This document shows positions 42,165 through 59,071 of a stretch of DNA of 64,000 bases, piece after piece. The stretch comes from Cacajao melanocephalus (lineage: Eukaryota; Chordata; Mammalia; Primates; Pitheciidae): the NCBI GenBank assembly GCA_963573385.1, contig CAUYLG010038472.1, positions 29,241 through 93,240 of the forward strand, given 5' to 3'. A model generated the notes under the pieces. It made no database searches and had not been told where the DNA came from. It was given only the letters and a program-made list of their open reading frames with translations. The position numbers and the translations under genes were made by a program. Within the stretch, counting starts at the first letter, position 1; every line of letters begins with the position of its first letter.

Positions 42165-43639
42165 AAAGAATAAAATTTTGACACATATTTCATTATGGAT
42201 AAATTCTGAAGGTATTATGCTAACTGAAATAAGCCAGTCACAAAAGGACAGATACTAAATGATTCTACTTATATGGGAGCATCAAGAATAGTCGAACCCA
42301 TAGAGACAGAAGGTAAAATGGTGGTCAGGAGGGGCTGGGGGAAGAGGGAAATGGGGAGTTATTGTTTAATGGGTATAGAGTTTCCATTGGGGAAGATGTA
42401 AAAGCTCTGGAGAGGGACAGTAATGATGGTTGCACAAGAATGTCAATGGACTTAACGCCACCGAACTGTACACTTAAAAGTGGTTAAAATGGTAAATTTG
42501 TTGTTATGTATTTTTACTACAAGAAAAGAAAAAGAAAGATTATGAGATGAGGAATAAAATTATCTGACTCATGTTTAAAATGATCACTCTGACTGCTATG
42601 TGGGTATCTGGATCTCTCTCTTCAACCATTCAATAAGGATAATTAAGCCTTACTCATGGGGTGGTTATGAGGATTGAATAAGATAGTGCAAATAAATCAC
42701 TGAGCACATAATGGCACTCAATTAACATTATCTATTATTGTAATTATTATTATAATTCTTCAATTCTGAAAATACATACAAGGTAGGCAATGGGAGGTGG
42801 CATTTGAGAGGTAAGTCCAGGTAGGGGCAAAAGTAGGTACAAAGCCCAAGAAAGAAGAGAAAGCATAGCCTTTCTGGCAATTAAAAAAGTTGAGTGTGAG
42901 TGGAGAGAAAAGGAAAAGTGAATGACCCCCAAAGAGAAGGCTGAAAATCTAATCAGGAGCCAGACCCAAAAGGCCCTTGGTAAGAGTCAAGGAGTTTGGG
43001 CTTTAACTGGAGGGCAATGAGGAAGCATTGAAACTGTTTAAGCAGAAAGTGATTTGATCAGATTTGTTAATTTAAAAGATCACTCCGTTGCAGTATGGAG
43101 AAAGGCACTGAGGGGAATAAGGTCAGGCAAAAGGCTTCCAGGAACCCAGGCAGGAGATTATTTTACCTGAACTGAGATGGTGGCAGAGGGAATTGAGAGA
43201 AGTTAAGAGTTTGAGAGCTATCAAGGAGATAGAAAGGAAAGGGACTGGTACATGATTAGAAGTGGACATGAGGAATATTAAGTATTGAAGGATAATTCTC
43301 AAATTTCTAGCCTAGATAACTGGGTGGAAAGTAACTGCCTTTCTCTGAAACAGAGAAGATGAAGAGTTGTTGTGTTTGCTGTTTCCATGGGGCAGCCAAG
43401 CAGAGATGTTCAGTACAGTACTATTAAATAAAGTGTGTGGGAGGCTATTGTTTTGAGCTAGCCTCCTGCACTAGGTCCCAGCAGACCAGAACAAACCAGA
43501 ACAGAGACACTCATGCTAGGTGACATGTGATAAAACCGAACTCTGAAATGGGCCAGTTTAGAACAAACAAACAGGAGATTCACAGTAACCCATCAAAAGG
43601 GGGCAGTGTACCTGAGCTGATATGATAAGGAAGTCCCTT

Positions 43640-44166
<527 letters not shown>

Positions 44167-45216
44167 ACCCATTCACTTTTTGCTCCCTGTGTCTGCTTTC
44201 TTCAGCCCCTTTCTACCTATAAAGCCAACCCCCTGTGGTCAGCTCATTAGAACACTCATTCCGTAAAACAGAATAAGGTGTTGCTCTCTTCTAGAATTAC
44301 AAATAAAAGTCAATTTGATATTTAAGCTAAATCTGTGGTAATTTTGTCTTTTGACAGTGGTACCCAACACAGATCTGAGCTCTACAGAGAGTTTTGTACT
44401 AGAGATGCCAGTTTGAAGTCTTTCACCCTTCTAGAAGGTAATTGTGAGAATGGAAATACACGAGATGGCCCGGGACCACAGTAGAGTGGGAAAGGACAGA
44501 ATCTAGAGGCTGAGTAACTCCTAAGGGATAAAGGGAAGAGGAGATGTCTAAAGTCACTGAATAAGTGTGTCCAGAAGAAAAGGAGAGAGGAGAATTACCA
44601 GAAGAGAGTGGTCACAGAAGCCAAAGGAGAGAGGTATTTTAAAACCAAGAAAATACACAAAATATCAAATGCTGTTAAAGTCAAATAAAACAAGGCCTGA
44701 AAATGTCTACAAAATTCCTCAATTGGTGATTTTGATGGAAGCAGCTTCATCAGAAAAATTATGAGACAGAGCCCATTTTGCAGTAGATTGAAGAGTAACA
44801 GTAGGATGTAGTTTACTCCCCAAAGGACGGAGCTTACAAAGGGGGCCGAGACAGAGGCAGCAGAAAAGAAATAGGAGGAGAAAGAGGTTTTCAGATCTTG
44901 GTTTATATGTTGGTTCTAAAAAGGGAAAGACTTTAGCATGTTAAAATGCTTTCAGGACTGAGGCCGAAGACAGGAGGAAGTGTACCTCTTGCTTTGTTAA
45001 GAAGAGGTAAAGAATGTTCTGGTTGCTTAAGTCAGCCCTAGCTCATACCTGTTATTCCTCTGTAATGATTAGTTGTGCACCTTTTATGCTGTGGTGTTAG
45101 AATTTGGAAGATAATTTATATGGTCAGTCTAGATAAAGGAGAGCCCCCAGATGGGCACAGATACTGTTAACTTTGAAGGTAAAAGGGTTGGGATAGAAAG
45201 CTGAAGGAGTGTTTTA

Positions 45217-45218
<2 letters not shown>

Positions 45219-45255
<37 letters not shown>
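45219..45255 (+). repeat. (TG)n microsatellite
   Basis: About 18 uninterrupted TG units. Confidence 0.95.
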
Positions 45256-45258
<3 letters not shown>

Positions 45259-45699
45259 TTTATAGGGTTTTTTCTCCCCTGTAGGTCGAGACTTAGAGAT
45301 CAAATAGTATAACCAAGGTCACCCAGCTAGTGATATAGTCAGACTCAAAACCAGACCTGCCTAACTCACAGGTCAACTCCAGAGACAATTTTAACTCTTT
45401 CTTCAACATCGGTCTCCCTTACGCATTAGAATCTACCAAACATGTCAACAGTCAACCCTTAGTTGAATGTACCAGCCACTCTTTGACCATTAGTGCCTTC
45501 CTTCCCTCCCCAGAACTGTACCTCCACCATTCTGGAAGGCTTTTGAAGCAAAAGTAAATGAAATAAACAGTAGGCATCCTTTTCTCAGCATCTCTCCTGA
45601 AAGAAAAGGTTGACAGGAAAATACTCGGAATTTTTGTCTACAATGAGATTAGCATTGTGCCAAAATCTCATTTTGTTCCATTTGCCTCCTATTACTTAA

Positions 45700-46030
45700 A
45701 AAAAAAAATAGTTCTGAGCACCTACCAGGTGTCAGGCACCGTCCTCACGAATTCAAGGGTGAGAATGATAAGATCTTAGCCTTCAAGGAGTTCTCGGGTT
45801 AAAGAAAAAAAATTAGTCACAATGCAGGGTGACGTACAATAGTAAAGGAAATGCCAGGTTTAAATGATAGCACAGGCAGAAGAACAAGCTCTACCTGGGA
45901 GCACAAGGGAAGCTGTCCCTGAAAAGGCTGAATATACATGGCATCTTTTAGCCAAGACCAGTTGACAAAAGAACAGGGGGCCTGGGTTAGGGTGAAACAG
46001 CACGGTTCACACAGGAGCAACAAGTCGGAG
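45700..46030 (-). mobile_element. LINE-2 3' end, antisense
   Basis: 'gttctgagcacctaccaggtgtcaggcaccgtcctcac' followed by 'cttcaaggagttctcgg'. Confidence 0.7.
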
Positions 46031-46075
46031 GCTGGCTTTTGGGAATTACAGTAACTACCATTTGTTAAATAATTT

Positions 46076-48700
<2,625 letters not shown>

Positions 48701-49019
48701 TGAGAGCTTTAATGATGGCAAATCTTCAGGCTTTTGAGAATGGGCTTGATTTTTGGACACATTTAAAAGTCATGTAGATCCAATCCAAAGAAAGTGAGAA
48801 AGTAAATGACCAAACCAGGCACTGATGGTAAAATCACAAGAACGATGACTTGCAAAATGCATAAATGGTCCCTGAGAATCCTTTAAAAGACAAAATTCTC
48901 TTTAAAAGCTCTTTAAAAACTGTTTTGTGCGTAACTATAATAAGGGTGTCATTCTTCATTTACTTTAAGGTCTCTTATCTTATTGAGTTGGATGTATATA
49001 TTAACTGGCTCTTCTTAAT

Positions 49020-49450
49020 CCACAGATTAAGGCCTTTCATGATCTGTCCCTGCCAGCTAACCAGCCCCTCTTTCTCAGTTTTCCAGGCTCCTTAAGCCTT
49101 AGTCATCACTATGCCAAACTAATCATGTATACTGTTCTTAACTCCACATATATATTTGTACATATATTCTGTCTACTTTATCCACCTCATCAACTCTTCT
49201 TTGCCTTTCAAAAGTAAGCTCACATTCCATGAAGGCTACCCTGTTCCCTGGACCTGGAGTTAATAGTTCCCTTAGCACCTTGGAACACCTTTATTATAGC
49301 CCTTGCTGCACTACATGGTCATTACTTGTTTACACATCTGCCTCTACTTTAGACTGAGTCCCTTCAGGGCAGGGTTCATGTCTCTGTATCCCCAACACCT
49401 AACTGCTAGGCACATATTAGATGCTCAATACACATATGCTGGATGAGTGA
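49020..49450 (+). mobile_element. LINE-2 remnant, sense
   Basis: 'aaggcctttcatgatctgtccctgcc' and the 3' end 'ccttcagggcagggttcatgtc', 'cctaactgctaggcacatattagatgctcaata'. Followed to about 50300 by unique or MIR/L3-like sequence. Confidence 0.75.
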
Positions 49451-50307
49451 ATGCATGCTTACTGAAGCATCTGTGTGCCCCACACCTCAGTGACACCAAG
49501 CAGTATGGAACTCCCTCTGTTGGAACCTAAAGAAATTTACTAAAGAAGTGGGGTGAAAACCTAAAACTCCATCCCAGCTTTAACTCAGCTTATTTTTGTG
49601 TCTAAGTGAAGATCATCTCTAAGTCTGGGATATCTACACTGAACAAGAGCTTCCCACCTTCCTCTGTTTTCATCCTAGGAGCAACCATGAAAGGAAAGGA
49701 GCAAATGAAATCTGTATTATAATAGGTTCTATCTGAACATTATTAAATTAAAGCTAATTGATTGATTAAATAATAAACACTAATTAAATACTAATTGTCA
49801 GATGTGTCTCCTACTTTTATTCATTCTTCATAAGTTTTAATTACTAAGTTAATGATCAAGAATGGTACTATGTTGGGCTGAAACCTAGGATTTGGAATAT
49901 ACCCCTTCATTCATCTACCAAACATTGTTTAAACTGAATTTTAAAACCAGGGCTGAATAATTATAGAGCACCTGTTATACATCCAACACTATGCTGAAAA
50001 AAATACATGAAGATGCCATATTTAGCTTCATAGAATTCACAGCCCAGGCAATAGAACCTTCCATTTGCAAAGCTCTTTGCAAAGCATTTGAATACATTGT
50101 GTCATTTAATTCACACTATTCTATTTTACCCAATTTTCCTCCTCTACTTTAGCGAAGGAAAATGAGGATGGCAGAGATGAAGCAGTTTACCCAGCTACTC
50201 AGCTCACTCTGGCCAGAATACAAATGGAAAAATTAGGGCTCAGGCCTGGAGTTCTGTCTCTAAATCCAAAGCTCTTCTCATGGGCTCACACAAAGTCAAT
50301 AGTCAAT

Positions 50308-50338
50308 AATTTCTTTTTTTTTTTTTTTTTTTTTTTTT
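50308..50338 (+). repeat. Poly(T) tract
   Basis: About 30 T in a row, without an adjacent Alu body; it opens an antisense L1M-like block. Confidence 0.95.
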
Positions 50339-50528
50339 GCTTTTTACTATGGAACATTTCAAACATATACAAATGTAGATAAAATAATATAACAAGCCCC
50401 ATATCCTATCACTCAGCCCTTATTATCAGCAACCCATGGTCAACGCTTTTTCATTTGTATCTTTATCCACCCACCCAATATTATTTTGAAGCAAATGGAA
50501 GATATCATATCATTTTGCTCATAAATAC

Positions 50529-50910
50529 AACTTCTGTTGAGAGATAAACTTTGGCATACATTAAAACTTTGAAGAGTTTATTTGAGCAACGAGTAATTCT
50601 TCGATCGGGCTGCTCCAAACTGGAAATGGTTTGGGCTTTGAGGAAGGAGCAAGAGGGGAAGGCTTTAATAGGGTGAATGCAGAAGCAGAGCAAAGACATT
50701 ATTTGATTGGTTAAACTTTCAGTAATTACCTTATTTGGACTATCCAATAGGAAGTTCAAGACAATATAACTAAAGCCCAGTTGGTCTTCTGTGATTGGCT
50801 AAGTTTCTTTTAAATTAACCACTTTCAGGAAATGAGACTGAGTTAGGTTTTAGCTTGCTCAGTAGGAACTTCGAGCCACCTCAATCTAATGGCCCCTCAT
50901 TTACTTATTT
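50529..50910. mobile_element. Unassigned 382-bp insertion, LTR-like
   Basis: AAATAC flanks it on both sides (50523-50528, 50911-50916), and the L1M-like text 'cataaata...cttcaacat' reads on across it. It has three CCAAT boxes (50706-50710 and 50794-50798 as ATTGG; 50744-50748 direct). It resembles an LTR promoter, but I cannot name the family. Confidence 0.55.
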
Positions 50911-50935
50911 AAATACTTCAACATCATTCTCATGT

Positions 50936-51205
50936 TTTATTTTATTTATTTATTTTTTTGGAGATGGAATCTGTCTCTGTCACCCAGGCTGGAGTGCAGT
51001 GGCTCAATCAATCCTCTCGCCTCAGCCTCCCAAGTAGCTGGGTGTGCACCACCATGCCTGGCTAATTTTTTTTTTTTAATCTTATAGTAGAGACAGTCTA
51101 TCTATATTGCCCAGGCTGGTCTTGAACTCTTGGCCTCAAGCAATCCTCCTGCCTTGGCCTTCTAAAGCTCTGGGATTACTGGCCTGAGCCACCACGCCCA
51201 GTCTC
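50936..51205 (-). mobile_element. Alu
   Basis: Reverse-oriented with (ATTT)n head and internal gaps; diverged. Confidence 0.93.
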
Positions 51206-51394
51206 CATTATCATATTCTAAAATAATTAGCATTTCCTAAATATCAAATAACCAGTGTTACAATTTCCAGTTATCTCATAAATGTTATAAAATGTTTTAA
51301 CAGTTTGTTTATTTGAATTAGGGTCCAAATAAATTCTAAAATTTGCAATTGGTCTCTATGAATCTATGGGTTCCTTATTATCTTTTATTATTTC

Positions 51395-51712
<318 letters not shown>

Positions 51713-51856
51713 TCCTTATTATTTTTATTTCCTTGCAATTTACATTTAAGAAATCAAGTCATTTGTCTAATGGTTTCCCACAGTATTTTTTTTTTTTGCC
51801 TGCATCACAAAGGTGTTGTTTAATATGTTCTGTATTTCCTGTAAATTGGTATTGTA

Positions 51857-52035
51857 TTTAAAGCAGTAGTTTTCCATCTTTAGTGAGCATCAGAATCACC
51901 TGAATGATTTATTACAAGTTGCTGGGACCCACCCTCAGAGTTTCTAATTCTGGTTTAGGATAAGTCCCGAAAGTTTGCACTTCCGGCAACCTCCTATGTG
52001 ATCGATGCTGACCACACCTTGGAAACTATTGATGT
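51857..52035 (+). mobile_element. MER5A DNA transposon remnant
   Basis: 'cagtagttttccatctttagtgagcatcagaatcacctg', 'gctgggacccaccctcagagtttctaattctg', 'tgctgaccacaccttggaaac'. Confidence 0.8.
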
Positions 52036-52380
52036 AGACTGAACTAAGGCTCAATCAGATTTAAATCTGACTTTTTTTTAAAGCAAGACTATCTCACAGG
52101 CAGTGCCATGTTCTTCCTTCAGGAGGAATGCAGTATGTGTATGCGATGTTAGCAGCCTTTGATGCTCAGTGCCCAGATCCATTCATTCACTTGGTGTTGC
52201 AAAGTGATGATATTCTAATCATATCATCCCTATTTTATTTATTAGCTAGACTATTTCTAGAAAGAGAAACTCCCTCATCTACTAAATGACTACCCACCGG
52301 TGTGATTCATACAGAAAAGATCAATTCTGAGCACGATGCATTGGTTCACTAGCATCTTCCAATGATAAGCAATGAGAGTT

Positions 52381-52590
52381 TTTTTTTATTATTAATGTTA
52401 TTATGTATAATGACATTGTGACATAATGACCAGTCATTCCCCAGTCTCTCTCTTCACAGGCCTCCCTATTCCCTGAGACACAATGATATTGAAGTTAAGC
52501 CAGTTAAACCCTACAAAGGCCGCTAAGTGTTCAAGTGAAAGTCAGTTACACACTCTCACTTTAAATTGAAAGCTAGACATAGCAAGCAAT
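52381..52590 (+). mobile_element. Tigger fragment (second copy of the pre-ORF region)
   Basis: Shares 'gcctccctattccctgagacacaa' and 'ctaagtgttcaagtgaaag' with the larger Tigger copy, where the same region lies at about 54010-54170. Same orientation, about 1.6 kb apart. Confidence 0.8.
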
Positions 52591-54647
52591 ATATTTGATG
52601 TTTAAAAACATCATTGTATTATTCTTATTGATTCTCAAATTATTCATCTTTGGTCATGGGGAGCCTCTTCAGGTTGGCTCGTGCGTCCCTGAAAGGTGTG
52701 TTTGCTGTATTCTTTAAGAATGTTAAAGTCTGCTATAGAAAGTAGGAGAAAGAAACAAATATGGAGACTAGATGAAATTAAGTGTAGAAGCAAGTAGCTT
52801 TTAAGACATGTTAGACCTTGTAAGTAGAGCAGATTTGTGCTGATATAAGAAGGGATGGACAGACCAAGTAGACATAAGACACATGAAACACCAAATATTC
52901 ATGAGGCACTGAATATTCACAAAATCTTAAACCAGCCATCCCTTTGTGAGACCCATTCTGGCAATCTGCCTCCTCTGCCTGAGATATGCAGATAAAACCC
53001 ATAGATGCCCAACAGAGTGATTGGCAAGCTAGAGCCGTAGCTAAGGATTCCTGCCCTTGCCTTCCTACAATAGAACAAGAGTGTTTGGGCTCCAGCCACA
53101 GTCAATCTGCTGAGTCCCCTTGCTTATCCACAGCTTGGCTTCCTGTAACCATCAGTGGGGAAGGCTGATGCAATAGGAAGATCAGGCATGTGAGCATTAA
53201 ATAACACAGGACTCACATAGGGTGCCTTTTCTACCCTGTGCTAAGGGTGTTAACCTTCCTCACCTCTTTTCCATTACTTCTTACTAAACGTTTAATTGAG
53301 TTGATAAACCAAGTCATTCAGGATCATAATTTTGTCTGTGAGCCATTCTGTTCTGTGACCTCTGGGATAGTTTGTTACATAATATGTTAGAAGGTTATTT
53401 ACATTATGTATACATGAGAAGGTTGCATCAAGGTAATTCCTCATGTGATAGTCTTTTTGACCCATATGACAAGATGTTCCAGGCTCATCTTCTTTTCATA
53501 GACTTAAAATCATCCACAATTCTTCAAGGAACCCTGATTCCTTTTAGTTGGAAATGGTGTTTGAGCCTACAATCTGGGCATTAAGGGTACACTGCTATGA
53601 AGTTGTTAAATATTTTTGTGACTCATCTACTGCTTTATGCATAAAGCATAAAGCTTTATAAAGAAGTTTTATGACCTCATTTTATTACACTTCACTTTAT
53701 TGCACTTTGCAGATGTTGTTGTGTTTTTCACCTACTGAAGATTTGTGATAACTGCACGTAAAGCAAGTCGTTTTCCAACAGCATGTGTTCGTGTCTCTGC
53801 ATCATGTTTTAGTAATTCTTACAACATTTCAAGCTTGTTTATTATTATTATAATATATATATTAAGGTGACCTTTGATCAGTGATCTTTGGTGATGCTCC
53901 TGTAACATCAAAGACTTGTTTGGGGGTACAACAAACCATGCCCATACATGATACATAATGGCAAACTTAATCAGAAAACGTTGTGCATGTTCTGACTGCT
54001 CCACGGACCGGCCAGTCCCCAGTCTCTCTCCCTCTTCTCAGGCCTCCCTATTTCCTGAGACACAGCAGTATTGAAATCAGGCCAAGTGAACCCTACAATG
54101 GCCTCTAAGTGTTCAAGTGAAAGGGAGTTGCATGTCAGTTAAATCAAAAACTAGACATGAGTAAGCTTAGTGAGGAAGGCATATGGAAAGCAGAGATAGA
54201 CCGAAAGTTAGGCCTCTCACACCAAACAGCTAGCCAAGTTGTGAATGCAAAGGAAAAGTGTTTAAAAGAAATTCAAAGTGCTACTCGAATGAACACATGA
54301 GTGATAAGAAAGCGAAACAGCTTTATTGCTGATATGGAGAAAGTTTGAGTGGTCTGGAGAGAAGATCAAATCAGCCACAACCTTTCCTTAAGCCAAAGCC
54401 TAATCCAGGGCAGGGCCCTAACTATGGTCAATTCTATGAAGGCTGAGAGAGATGAGGAAGCTGCAGAAGAAAAGTTTGCAGCTAGCAGAGGTTGGTTCAT
54501 GAGGTTTAAGGAAAGAAGCCATCTCTATAACATAAAAGTACAAGGTAGACCAGCAAGTGCTGATGTAGAAGCTGCAGCAAGTTATTCAGAAGACCTAGCT
54601 AAGATCATTGATAAAGGGGACGACATTAAACAACAGATTTTCAATGT

Positions 54648-54952
54648 AGTCAGGTGCAGGGGTTCACACCTGTAATCTCAGCAGTTTGGGAGGCTGAAGA
54701 GGGAGGATCACTTAAGGCCAGGAGTTCAAGAACAGCCTGGGCAACACAGTGAGACCCCATCTCTACAAAAAAAATTAGCTGGGCATGGTGGCATACACCT
54801 GTAGTCCCAGCTACTTGAGAGACTGAGGCAGGAAAATCACTTGAACCCAGGAGTCCCAGGAGGCTGCAGTGAGCTATGATCATGACACTGCACTCCAGCC
54901 TGGGCAACAGAATGAGAGCCCATCTTAAAAACAAAACAAAACAAAAAAACAA
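54648..54952 (+). mobile_element. Alu in Tigger
   Basis: Dimeric, A-rich tail (AAAAC)n. Confidence 0.94.
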
Positions 54953-54960
54953 GAAAGAAA

Positions 54961-55108
54961 ACTGGCTATGGTGGTGCATATCTCTAGTCCAAGTTATTCA
55001 GAAGGCTGCGATGGGAGGATCACTTGAGCCCAGGAGTTCAAGGATGCAGCCAGCTATGATTGTGCCACTCCAGTCTGGGCAACAGAGCAAGATCCTGTCT
55101 CAGAACTT
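54961..55108 (+). mobile_element. Partial Alu (right-arm-like)
   Basis: 'actggctatggtggtgcatatctctagtccaag' to 'gcaagatcctgtctcag'; abuts an Alu on each side. Confidence 0.85.
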
Positions 55109-55420
55109 TTTTTTTTTTTTTTTTTTTTGAGATGGAGGCTCACTCTTTCACTCAGGCTGGAGTGCAGTGGCACAATCTTGCCTCACTGCAACCTCCACCT
55201 CCCAGGTTCAAGCAATTCTCTTGCCTCATTGCCTCAGCCTCCCAAGTAGCTGAGATTACAGGCACCCACAACCATGCCCAGCTAAACTTTTTTTTGTATT
55301 TTTAGTAGAGACAGAGTTTCATCACATTGGCCAGGCTGGTCTCGAACTCCTGACATCAGGTGACCCCCTTAGCCTCCCCAAGTGCTGGGATTATAGGCAT
55401 GAGCCATCACACCCAGCCAT
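55109..55420 (-). mobile_element. Alu in Tigger, opposite orientation
   Basis: Long T tract then 'gagatggaggctcactc'. It forms an inverted Alu pair with the preceding copies. Confidence 0.95.
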
Positions 55421-56625
55421 CACATTTTTTTAAGTTAAAAAAATTTCAGTGTGGACAAAACAGCCTTACACTGGAAGAAGATGTCATCTAGGACCTTCAC
55501 AGCTCGAGAGGAGAAGTCAATACCTGGCTTCAAAGCTTCAAAGACAGGCTGAGTCTCTTGTTCGTGGCTAATGCAGCTGGTGACTTTGTGAAGCCAATTT
55601 ACCATTTACCATTCTGAAAATTCTAGGGCCCTTAAGAATGATGTTAAATCTACTCTGCCTGAGCTATATAAATGAACAACAAAGCCTGGATGACAGCACA
55701 TCTGTTATCAGGATGGTTTACTGAATATTTTAAGCCCACTGTTGACACTTACTGGCCCCCTAAAAAAAGATTATTTTAAAAATATTATTGTTTATTGACA
55801 ATTCACCTTGTCACCTAAGAGCTCTGATGGAAATGTACAAGGAGATATTACTGTTGTTTTCATGCCTGCCCACACAACATCTATTCTGCAGCCTATGGAT
55901 TGAAGAGTAATTTTGACTTTCAAGTCTCGTTATTTAAGAACTACATTTTGTAAGGCTATAATGATCATAGATAGTGAGATAGATCTGGGAAAGGTAAATT
56001 GAAAAACTTCTGCCAAGGATTCACCATTCTCAGTGCCATTTAAGAACATTCATGATTCATGAGAGGAGGTCAAAATACCAACTTCAACGGGAGTTTGGAA
56101 GAGGTTGGTCCCAACCCTCATGGATGACTTTGAGGGGTTCAAGACTTCAGTGAAGGAAGTCACTACAGATGTGGTGGAAATAGCAAGATAACTGGAATTA
56201 GAAGTAGAGACTAAAGATATTACTGAATTTCTTCAGTCTCATGATAACATTTTAATGGATGAGGAGTTGCTTCATATGTATAACAAAGAAAGTGGTTTCT
56301 TACAATGGAATCTACTCCTAGTGAAGATGCTATGAACCTTGTTGAAATGACAACAGAGGATTTAGACTATTACATAAACTTAGTTGGTAAAGTAGTGACA
56401 GGGTTTGGAGGATTGACTCCAATTTTGAAAGAAACTCTACTGTACGTTAAATGCTATCAAACGGCATTGAAGACTACAGGAAGAGTCAATCAATGCAACA
56501 AACTTCATTGTTTTATTTCAGAAATTTGCCTCAGCCACCCCAACCTTCAGCCAGCAGCCATCAATATAGAGGCAAGACTCACCACCAGCAACAAGAGTAT
56601 GACTTGCTGAAAGCTCAGATGATGA

Positions 56626-56936
<311 letters not shown>

Positions 56937-58265
56937 ATCAACAGCATTTTAAAGCAAAAAAGTACTTTTAATTCAGGTGTGTACATTGTTTTTAGACATA
57001 ATGCTATTACACACTTAAGAGACTACAGAACAGTGTAAACATAACTTTTATAGGCACTGGGAAACCGAAGAATTTGTTTGACTCACTTTATTGCAGTATT
57101 CACTTTATTATGGTGGTTTGGAATTGAACCTGAAATGGCTCTGAAGTATGACTATATAGGCTTCTTAGTTTTTCCATTAAAATGAACAATTTAAAATTAA
57201 ATACCCAGGCTCACACTTGAATCAACTCTTTATACAATCAACTCTCCATTAGTCAAACTTTACAGATAAATTTGTTAATGGGAAAGGAAACAGAAACACT
57301 GGATTTTAGGTTAAACATGACAAACCGAACACACTCATATTTAGCTCCTTTATCTCCCAGAAAGCCCACTCAAATGGCATATACCCATAAAAGACAAGGA
57401 CAGTATGAGGATAATAGCAGATAAGAAATGGAATAAAAATTTGGAAGCTGAAAAACAAGTGAATGAGTGATAAATAAGTTAGAATGCAGAAAAAAACTAA
57501 ATTCTTCCAGAAAATAGAAGAAGTAAAATGTTCCTCACCTCATTTATTGAGGCCAGTATAACTCTGATAAGAAAGAAAATAAGATAAGGACACTTAAGAA
57601 AAAAAATTCCAAGCTTATTTCTCTCATGAAAATAAAGACAATTTTAAACCAAATATTAGCAAATTGACTTCAAATGGGTGAAAATGTTTAAAAGATAATA
57701 CACCACTACCAAGTAGGACTTATTTTGGTTATATAACAATGGTTTAATATCAGGTAACCTATAAATGTAATTCATCATATAAACAACTTTAAAAAGAAAA
57801 ACCATATGAACCTGTCTATAGAAACAGAAAAGGTATTGGATAAAATCCCATGCCTATTCAGGATAAAAACTTTATAAATTAGAATTAGAAGGGAATTCCT
57901 CAACCTGATAAAGAGTAACTATTAAACTCCCACAGCAAATATTATCCTAAGTGGAGACATATTAGATCATTCCCAAGTCAAGAATTAAAGAAGAATGTCC
58001 AATATCTTCACTGCTATTCAGTGTTATATTGGAGGCGACATCTGGTGCAGTACAAGAAAACAAATTAGAAACTTACAGAACAAAAAAAGAGGAGCTAAAG
58101 CTGTAATTGTTTGCAGATGACATGATTTTTTACATTGACAAAGCAAAAGAATATAGACAAATGTTTAAGAATAATAGAATTTAGCAATGAAACTGAATAT
58201 TACATCAATATACATAATATTAAAAAACATTTCCATAAGCCAACAATAATCAACAAAAAAAATAA

Positions 58266-58613
58266 TTTTTTTTTTTGAGACGTAGTCTCCCTCTGCTGGC
58301 CAAGGCTGGAGTGTAGTGACGCAATCTCAGCTCGCTGCAACCGCTACCTCCTGGGTTCAAGTGGTTCTCCTGCCTCCACCTCCTGAGTAGCTGGGATTAC
58401 AGGGGTGAGTCACCACATCCATTTTTGTTTATTTGGTTTGGGTTTTTTTTTTTGTTTTTTTGTTTTTGTTTTTGTTTTTGTTTTTGTATTTTCAGTAGAG
58501 ATCGGGTTTCACCATGTTGGCCAGGCTGGTCTCAAACTCCTGACCTCAAGTGATCTGCCTGCCTCGGCCTCCCAAAGTGTTGGGATTACAGGCGTCAGCC
58601 ACTGCGCCCAGCC
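58266..58613 (-). mobile_element. Alu with (GTTTTT)n expansion
   Basis: Reverse-oriented. About 60 bases of TTTTTG repeats (58440-58490) lie in the middle of the element. Confidence 0.93.
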
Positions 58614-58756
58614 AAAAATACATAAGTTTTAAAAAGATACTACATACAATAGTATCAGAGTATATCCAGTACCTAAGAATAAATCTAACAAAAAATATGT
58701 ATGACCTACACAAAGGAAATTATAAAACTTCGGTGACATTTAAAAATACCTTCATA

Positions 58757-59071
<315 letters not shown>

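Larger units (their letters stand above)
40926..42535 (+). mobile_element. L1M remnant hosting an Alu and a younger L1
   Basis: Old L1 3' sequence runs through 40926-41059, 41254-41775 and 42180-42535, interrupted by an Alu and by a nested L1. Confidence 0.85.

Noticed and set aside
54349..54675. 108-codon frame with transposase similarity
   Set aside because: It is part of the disrupted Tigger copy. The frame runs into an Alu and upstream stops, so it is not a domesticated TIGD gene.
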